NCBI RefSeq assembly: GCF_022761015.1
Contig: NZ_JAKWJQ010000001.1
Location: 124,001 to 188,000, forward strand
Direction: 5' to 3'
Length of the DNA: 64,000 nt
DNA from: Humibacter sp. RRB41
GTDB taxonomy: Bacteria; Actinomycetota; Actinomycetes; Actinomycetales; Microbacteriaceae
Positions 59,683 through 64,000 of this stretch are shown piece by piece. The first letter of the stretch is position 1. Every line of letters starts with the position of its first letter. Made by a program: the position numbers and the translations under genes. The notes below the pieces were generated by a model. It was not told where the DNA came from and made no database searches. It saw only the letters and a program-made list of their open reading frames with translations.

Positions 59683-60327
59683 GTGGAAGAAATTCTGACG
59701 ACCGCAGCACAGCCCGCGCAACGGACCGCGCGTGGAGTTCAAACGCGGGGCCGCATTGTCTCGACGGCCGCCGAACTTATGCGCGTGCGAGGAGTTGGCG
59801 GAACAACTCTGGACGACATCGTCCGTGCCAGCGGTGTGAGCAAGTCGCAGCTTTACAGCCACTTCGCCGATAAAGCGGCACTGGTGCGTGCTGTCATCGA
59901 GTACGTGGGTGAGCGCACCGTCGGCGGGGAGCGCGAACGCCTAGGCAAGGTCAAGTCGTTCGCGGGACTGAAACGCTGGCGTGATGGGCTCATCGCCAAC
60001 AACGCGCTCGAGCAGGGCCGGTACGGATGCGCGCTGGGCTCACTCGCGAACGAGGTTTCAGATCATGACGTGGTTGCGCGCGCACAGCTTCAGGCACTGT
60101 TCACGACGTGGGGGGAGCTCTTCGAGGATGTCCTCCGCCGCTTCCAGAGCAACGAGTTGATCCCCGCGGATGCCGATGTCGCACAGCTCGCGACCGGTCT
60201 GGTGGCGGCAGTGCAGGGCGGGTACTTGCTCGCGCAGACCGCCGGTGATGTGGCTCCCATGGCGGCCGCGGTCGACGTGTCGCTGGCCCATCTGCAACTG
60301 CTCTCGAACACCGATCTCGCGCATTGA
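59683..60327 (+). CDS. TetR-family transcriptional regulator
   Basis: The 214-residue regulator has an N-terminal HTH (GGTTLDDIVRASGVSKSQLYSHFADKAALV, about 36-62). The C-terminal region is of the LmrA/YxaF-like type (FEDVLRRFQSNELIPADADVAQLATGLVAAVQGGYLLAQ). GTG 59683 is chosen because TACAAT lies 6 nt upstream, and the longer frame would run through the palindromes. It forms an operon with the MDR gene 15 nt downstream. The ligand is probably an electrophile or drug. Confidence 0.92.
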   Translation: MEEILTTAAQPAQRTARGVQTRGRIVSTAAELMRVRGVGGTTLDDIVRASGVSKSQLYSHFADKAALVRAVIEYVGERTVGGERERLGKVKSFAGLKRWRDGLIANNALEQGRYGCALGSLANEVSDHDVVARAQLQALFTTWGELFEDVLRRFQSNELIPADADVAQLATGLVAAVQGGYLLAQTAGDVAPMAAAVDVSLAHLQLLSNTDLAH

Positions 60328-60342
60328 CATGAGGAGGAACTG

Positions 60343-61260
60343 ATGAAGGCGATCATTGCGACGGACCACACCGCCGAAGCCGCCGGACTGACGCTGGCGG
60401 AACTGCCTGAGCCGGAACCGGCGATCAACGACGTCGTCGTGGAGGTACATGCGTCGGGATTCGTCCCGGCCGAGTGGGAGTGGCCCTCTACCTGGGTTGA
60501 TCGCGCCGGCCACGACCGCACTTCGGCGGTGATCGGCCACGAGTTCGCTGGAGTGGTGTCCGGATTGGGCTATGGCACCACCGGACTGTCCCTGGGACAG
60601 CGTGTGTTCGGGATCACTGACTGGCATCGCGACGGCACCTTGGCCGAATACACGGCGGTGGAGTCGCGTAATCTCGCCCCGTTGCCCGGTGATATGGACT
60701 TCGTGGCGGGTGCGAGCCTTCCCATCTCCGGCCTCACCGCATGGCAAGGACTCCTCCAACACGGACACCTTCGGTCAGGACAGACGGTCATCGCTCACGG
60801 CGCGGCCGGCGCAGTTGGATCGGCAGTGACTCAGCTCGCTCGCGAGTTCGGTGCCTACGTGATCGGCACCGGCCGAGCCACCGACCGTCAGGCTGCGTTG
60901 GACTTCGGCGCCAACGAGTTCCTCGACCTCGGCAGCGACGACCTCAAGGACGTCGGGCAAGTCGACCTGGTATTCGACGTCATCGGCGGCGACGTCCAGG
61001 CGCAGTCGGCCGACGTCATCCGAGCGGGCGGAACGCTCGTCACGATCGTCGGCCCGACCGAGCATCGGCCCGAAAACGGACGGACCATCGACTTCGTTGT
61101 CGAGTCAGACCGTGCTCAACTGGCCGAGATCGCGCAGCGGGCGCGCGACGGCCGCCTCCGCACGAACATCGGCACGGTGAGCACCCTCGATGACGCCCTC
61201 GCGGCACTGAACCCAACCCAGCGACACAAGGGCAAGACCATCATCACCATGCGTTCGTAA
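60343..61260 (+). CDS. Zinc-independent medium-chain dehydrogenase/reductase (quinone oxidoreductase-like)
   Basis: The 305-residue NADPH-dependent quinone or enone reductase has V-I-G-H-E-F-A-G-V-V early. The Rossmann motif is HGAAGAVGSAVTQLAREFGAYVIGTG and the nucleotide-site segment D-L-V-F-D-V-I-G-G. Zinc-ligand cysteines are missing. GAGGAGG lies 5 nt before the ATG. It is downstream of the TetR gene in the same operon, so it is the likely detoxification product of that switch. Confidence 0.92.
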   Translation: MKAIIATDHTAEAAGLTLAELPEPEPAINDVVVEVHASGFVPAEWEWPSTWVDRAGHDRTSAVIGHEFAGVVSGLGYGTTGLSLGQRVFGITDWHRDGTLAEYTAVESRNLAPLPGDMDFVAGASLPISGLTAWQGLLQHGHLRSGQTVIAHGAAGAVGSAVTQLAREFGAYVIGTGRATDRQAALDFGANEFLDLGSDDLKDVGQVDLVFDVIGGDVQAQSADVIRAGGTLVTIVGPTEHRPENGRTIDFVVESDRAQLAEIAQRARDGRLRTNIGTVSTLDDALAALNPTQRHKGKTIITMRS

Positions 61261-61403
61261 CCTCCCGGCGATTCCCCCACGGCTCCGGCACCTCTCCATA
61301 TCGGCTCAACCCAAGCAGCCCATCCGCACGTGAGTCACGGTGCGCCCACGTGTAGGAATTCGGCATCTTCCCTGGTAGTAGTGCCCCACCGCCGACCCGA
61401 GAT

Positions 61404-62207
61404 TCAGGAATCCCGGATCTTCCGACCGATGAGGTGGAAGGCGCGGCTGACTTGGCGATACGGATCGCGTCGGCTTGCTTCGAGCTCGACGGCGGCGATG
61501 GCCGCGATTTCTGTCGTGTCGGTCGGGTCCAGCTTGGTTCCGCCGAGTTCGAGCCAATCGACGAACAGCCACGTTCCGTACCAGCGCTCCGGATCGACCC
61601 CGTGACGTGCGATCATCTCACTGAGTTCTTCCGCTGTGTCTGCGCGTCCGCGAACTCCGAGCACGCCGATCCCGGTGCGGACGTCGAAGGATGCCAGCGC
61701 GTCAGCCCACCGTCTTTCGAGTGCGGGTTGGACTGCCATGGCGTTGGCGTTGCCGGTCATGATCGAGACGATGCCGCCGGGCTCGGCGCACCGGCACAGC
61801 TCTGCGATCAACGGCTCGGGATCCTCCAGGTACCCGAGCACCCCGTGGCACAGGACGCCGGCGAATCGTTGGCCCACCACAGCTTCGTACGCGTGCTCGC
61901 CGTCGGCCTGAAGCAGCGTCACCCGCTGCTGCGCGTCGACGGGCAAGAGCTCGAGGCGTTGCCGTGCCTTGTCCAGCATCGCCGAGGATGGGTCGAGGAT
62001 CGTGACGTCGTACCCGGCCTGGGCGAGCGGGAATGACTGGTTGCCCGCACCGCCGCCGACATCGAGCAGTTTGGCCGGCGGCTTCGGCAGATGCTCTAAC
62101 AGGTGGTGGTGCAGCACGTAGGTGCGCACGTATCCCTTCACAGAGGCATACGTCTCATCCACGAACAGATTCGCCAGGCTCGTGCTGGCCCAGGGGTCAT
62201 CGCTCAC
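61404..62207 (-). CDS. SAM-dependent methyltransferase (SmtA/CmoM-like)
   Basis: The 267-residue class I methyltransferase has LLDVGGGAGNQSFPLAQAGYDVTILDPS as motif I to II. It also has GVLCHGVLGYLEDPEPLI, and a C-terminal segment with W-L-E-L-G-G-T-K-L near a possible substrate site. The substrate is unknown. TATCTT lies 7 nt before GTG 62207 and no ribosome-binding site is seen. It lies downstream of the RibD-like gene on the same strand, with a 28-nt gap. Confidence 0.87.
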   Translation of the reverse strand: MSDDPWASTSLANLFVDETYASVKGYVRTYVLHHHLLEHLPKPPAKLLDVGGGAGNQSFPLAQAGYDVTILDPSSAMLDKARQRLELLPVDAQQRVTLLQADGEHAYEAVVGQRFAGVLCHGVLGYLEDPEPLIAELCRCAEPGGIVSIMTGNANAMAVQPALERRWADALASFDVRTGIGVLGVRGRADTAEELSEMIARHGVDPERWYGTWLFVDWLELGGTKLDPTDTTEIAAIAAVELEASRRDPYRQVSRAFHLIGRKIRDS

Positions 62208-62214
62208 GGCGACA

Positions 62215-62220
62215 AAGATA
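62215..62220 (-). promoter_or_regulatory. Putative -10 of the second methyltransferase gene (leaderless type)
   Basis: TATCTT on the minus strand is 7 nt from GTG 62207. Confidence 0.35.
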
Positions 62221-62235
62221 GCCCGGTCGAGGTAC

Positions 62236-62802
62236 TCATGGCTCGTCGTGGGTCGCCGCTCTCGAATAGCTGAGAATGACGATGCCGGAGTCCAGGCGTG
62301 TGGTGTCAGTGAGCTCGAAGGTGGCGGCGAGTGAGTCTCGGTAGATCAGTGAGTCAGTACCGCCGGTTCCGACGAAGAACGGGTGCAACCACAGCCGCAG
62401 TTCGTCGATCAGTCCGGCGCGCAGCAACTCGCGCGAGACGTCGCCGAAGCCGTATTGGACGATATTGCCGGTTGTCTGACGTTTGAGCTCGGCCACCCGG
62501 TCGACGAGGTCTCTCTCGATCACTGTCGTGTTGTTCCAGCTCGGGTTGGTGAGGGATCTGGAGGCGACATACTTCGGCATCGCGTTGATGCGGTCGCTGT
62601 ACGGGTCGCCCGACATCGTGGGCCACACGGGAAGGAAGCCGTCGTACGTCCGTCGTCCCATGAGGACGGCGTCACTCGCGAGCAGCAACTCGGTCTGGAT
62701 GCGATTCCCACTCTCGGAGAAGCTGCCGAGCGACGGCCAGTCCTGCGGATTCTCGATGACGCCGTCGAGCGTGATGTACGTGGAGTTGACGAATCGACCC
62801 AT
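62236..62802 (-). CDS. Dihydrofolate reductase-fold protein (RibD C-terminal family)
   Basis: The 188-residue protein of the RibD C-terminal/DHFR-like fold has an N-terminal STYITLDGVIENPQDWPSL, VLMGRRTYDGF and V-Q-Y-G-F-G-D-V-S-R-E-L-L-R-A-G-L-I-D-E-L-R-L-W-L-H-P, which is typical of the family. It probably binds NADPH; the substrate is unknown. ATG 62802 has AGGGAG upstream. It lies divergent to the ArsR-like gene. Such genes are often linked to an ArsR or TetR regulator. Confidence 0.88.
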   Translation of the reverse strand: MGRFVNSTYITLDGVIENPQDWPSLGSFSESGNRIQTELLLASDAVLMGRRTYDGFLPVWPTMSGDPYSDRINAMPKYVASRSLTNPSWNNTTVIERDLVDRVAELKRQTTGNIVQYGFGDVSRELLRAGLIDELRLWLHPFFVGTGGTDSLIYRDSLAATFELTDTTRLDSGIVILSYSRAATHDEP

Positions 62803-62898
62803 TGTTGATGCTCCCTGATCGGTCAGACTTGCGAGCTGAACACCCTCCAAGAGAACCAGTGGTCAGGCGGAGCCGCCAGTTGTTTCGGGCCAGGCCGA

Positions 62899-62946
62899 AT
62901 GACATCCGATAACGGTCTCGCTAGGCTGCTCGTGATTCGTTAGCGA
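62899..62946 (+). promoter_or_regulatory. Putative promoter and inverted repeat of the ArsR-like gene
   Basis: ATGACA (62899-62904), a 17-nt spacer and TAGGCT (62922-62927) form a promoter. TCGCTA (62918-62923) and TAGCGA (62941-62946) are perfect inverted arms around the start region, a likely operator. Confidence 0.5.
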
Positions 62947-62957
62947 TCGGACTTTCG

Positions 62958-63944
62958 ATGCTCAGAATCTTGTTCTCCTCTTCGGACCTGGATGCGATCC
63001 GCATCAGTGTCTCCCCTCTGTTCCAGACCATCACAGAGGCATTGGCGGCTGGGTCGAGCGAGCCGGCCGTGGTTCATGCCGAGCGGTCGCGGCTTGTACG
63101 GCGCGCGGGCAGACCGGGTGCGCCGTTGGCACGGCTGTTGGAACTCGACGGATTCCATGTGCCCGATTTCCTGACTCCGTCACCGATGAGCGACGACAAT
63201 TCCATCGGCGACGAGTTGGACCTGGCGATGTCCGCACCAGCCTGGCGCGTGGCTCGGGACTCGCGGCACCTCGAGCCGTTCGCCGGCCGCAGCGAGATCG
63301 TCGATGCGCTCGTCGCCGGGGACCGGCAAGTAGGTGCTCGCGTCATTCATGCTGTGTTGGCGTTCCATCGTGCCGCGTACGGCGATTCGTGGGGCGACGC
63401 GCACCGAAGGTTGCGCGCGGAGGCTGATCGCCGCCGCCAGGAGCTAGAAGATCACGGCCTCGATTACGTGCTGTCGACGATTCATCCTTCGGTCCACTGG
63501 CGACGGCCAGTGCTCACGATCAGCGGCAACAGCTACGACGGCGAGTATGAGCGACACGGCCAAGGGATCGTGCTGGTTCCCGGGATCGGGCGCATGCGCA
63601 CGGTGACCACGATGATCAATCCCTGGGAGCCGGTGACGATCGGATATCCGATCTGCGCAAGTCCTCCTCTCGACTCGTCGGACGCCGCCACAAGTCCACG
63701 ATTGGTGAGGTTGTTGGGCTGGACCAGGGCCCGCGTTCTCGTCGCGATCGGGTTCCGGCCGGATCTGACGACGACCGAGCTGGCTGCCAGCCTCGGCATA
63801 TCAGTGGCGTCAGCGAGTGAGCACGCCTCGACTCTGCGATCGGTCGGCCTGATCACCTCGACTCGCGACCGCAACGGCATGCGTCACAGTCTCTTGCCGC
63901 TGGGCTCAGGACTCGTACGGGCGGCGGGGTCCTCCGAACGCTGA
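62958..63944 (+). CDS. ArsR-like winged-helix regulator (DUF5937-type)
   Basis: The 328-residue protein has a long N-terminal domain of the type seen in DUF5937 regulators: RISVSPLFQTITEALAAG early, R-R-P-V-L-T-I-S-G-N in the middle. A C-terminal winged helix (T-R-A-R-V-L-V-A-I-G-F-R-P-D-L-T-T-T-E-L-A-A-S-L-G-I-S-V-A-S-A-S-E-H) is at about 255-310. Such regulators sit next to efflux or RibD-like genes; it probably controls the divergent DHFR-fold gene. The 56 bases after the stop hold nothing assignable. Confidence 0.88.
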   Translation: MLRILFSSSDLDAIRISVSPLFQTITEALAAGSSEPAVVHAERSRLVRRAGRPGAPLARLLELDGFHVPDFLTPSPMSDDNSIGDELDLAMSAPAWRVARDSRHLEPFAGRSEIVDALVAGDRQVGARVIHAVLAFHRAAYGDSWGDAHRRLRAEADRRRQELEDHGLDYVLSTIHPSVHWRRPVLTISGNSYDGEYERHGQGIVLVPGIGRMRTVTTMINPWEPVTIGYPICASPPLDSSDAATSPRLVRLLGWTRARVLVAIGFRPDLTTTELAASLGISVASASEHASTLRSVGLITSTRDRNGMRHSLLPLGSGLVRAAGSSER

Positions 63945-64000
63945 CGTGTATACCAACGTCGGCGGTTGCGGTCCGACCGCGCTGAGCTCGACGTCAGGTC

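Noticed and set aside
47700-64000. Insertion sequence, prophage or integrase in the accessory block
   Set aside because: No transposase, integrase or terminal inverted repeats were recognised; the block appears to be ordinary enzyme-regulator gene pairs.

Overview
The window is the replication-origin region of a high-GC Gram-positive chromosome. The organism is almost certainly an actinobacterium of the order Micrococcales, most like a Microbacteriaceae member; the family is inferred from gene content and order, not from rRNA, which is absent. The arrangement fhaB-pstP-rodA-pbpA-pknA-pknB ... crgA ... gyrA-gyrB-dciA-recF-gnd-dnaN-[oriC]-dnaA-rpmH-rnpA-yidD-yidC-jag-rsmG-parA-parB ... trxA-trxB-murJ-DUF6049 | pcnA is the classic actinobacterial origin layout. 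A mycothiol-type mshA/mshB pair and several apparently leaderless genes support the same placement.

Region 1 (about 1-15 kb) holds the cell-wall and signalling operon: FHA protein, PP2C phosphatase, RodA/FtsW polymerase, class B PBP and two PASTA kinases. Next come an amidotransferase, a class E sortase, CrgA, a rhomboid protease and cyclophilin. A block of small metabolic genes follows (NUDIX, PrpB, RidA-like), then tRNA-Ala and tRNA-Ile.

Region 2 (15-33 kb) is the replication and segregation core: gyrA, gyrB, dciA, recF, gnd, dnaN, dnaA, the rpmH-to-rsmG operon and parAB. DnaA boxes lie on both sides of dnaA. Four parS sites lie within 3.8 kb (28641-32425), two of them overlapping gene boundaries or start codons.

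Region 3 (32-48 kb) holds ddl, an aminotransferase, thioredoxin and its reductase, MurJ, a DUF6049 envelope protein, pcnA, the mycothiol pair, rpsF-ssb-rpsR-rplI and dnaB. Extra DnaA-box clusters lie at 10.05 kb and upstream of dnaB.

Region 4 (47.8-64 kb) is accessory. Small redox and detoxification enzymes (SDR, two aldo/keto reductases, CMD, DUF2255, cupin, azoreductase, MDR, PPOX), two methyltransferases, an acetyltransferase, an esterase lipoprotein and a RibD-like reductase are each placed beside a local regulator (XRE/MmyB-like, HxlR, two TetR, one ArsR-like). The strongest candidate for a new regulatory circuit is the XRE/MmyB-like regulator at 48.8 kb. A 16-bp motif (ACTGCCAGTYCCTYCC-like) recurs upstream of the regulator, of its divergent SDR neighbour and of the downstream aldo/keto reductase operon.

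A second window-wide pattern is a TANNNT hexamer ending about 6-10 nt before an ATG/GTG that lacks a Shine-Dalgarno sequence. It precedes about a dozen genes and is the signature of leaderless mRNAs. No CRISPR array, intact insertion sequence, prophage or rRNA operon was seen.
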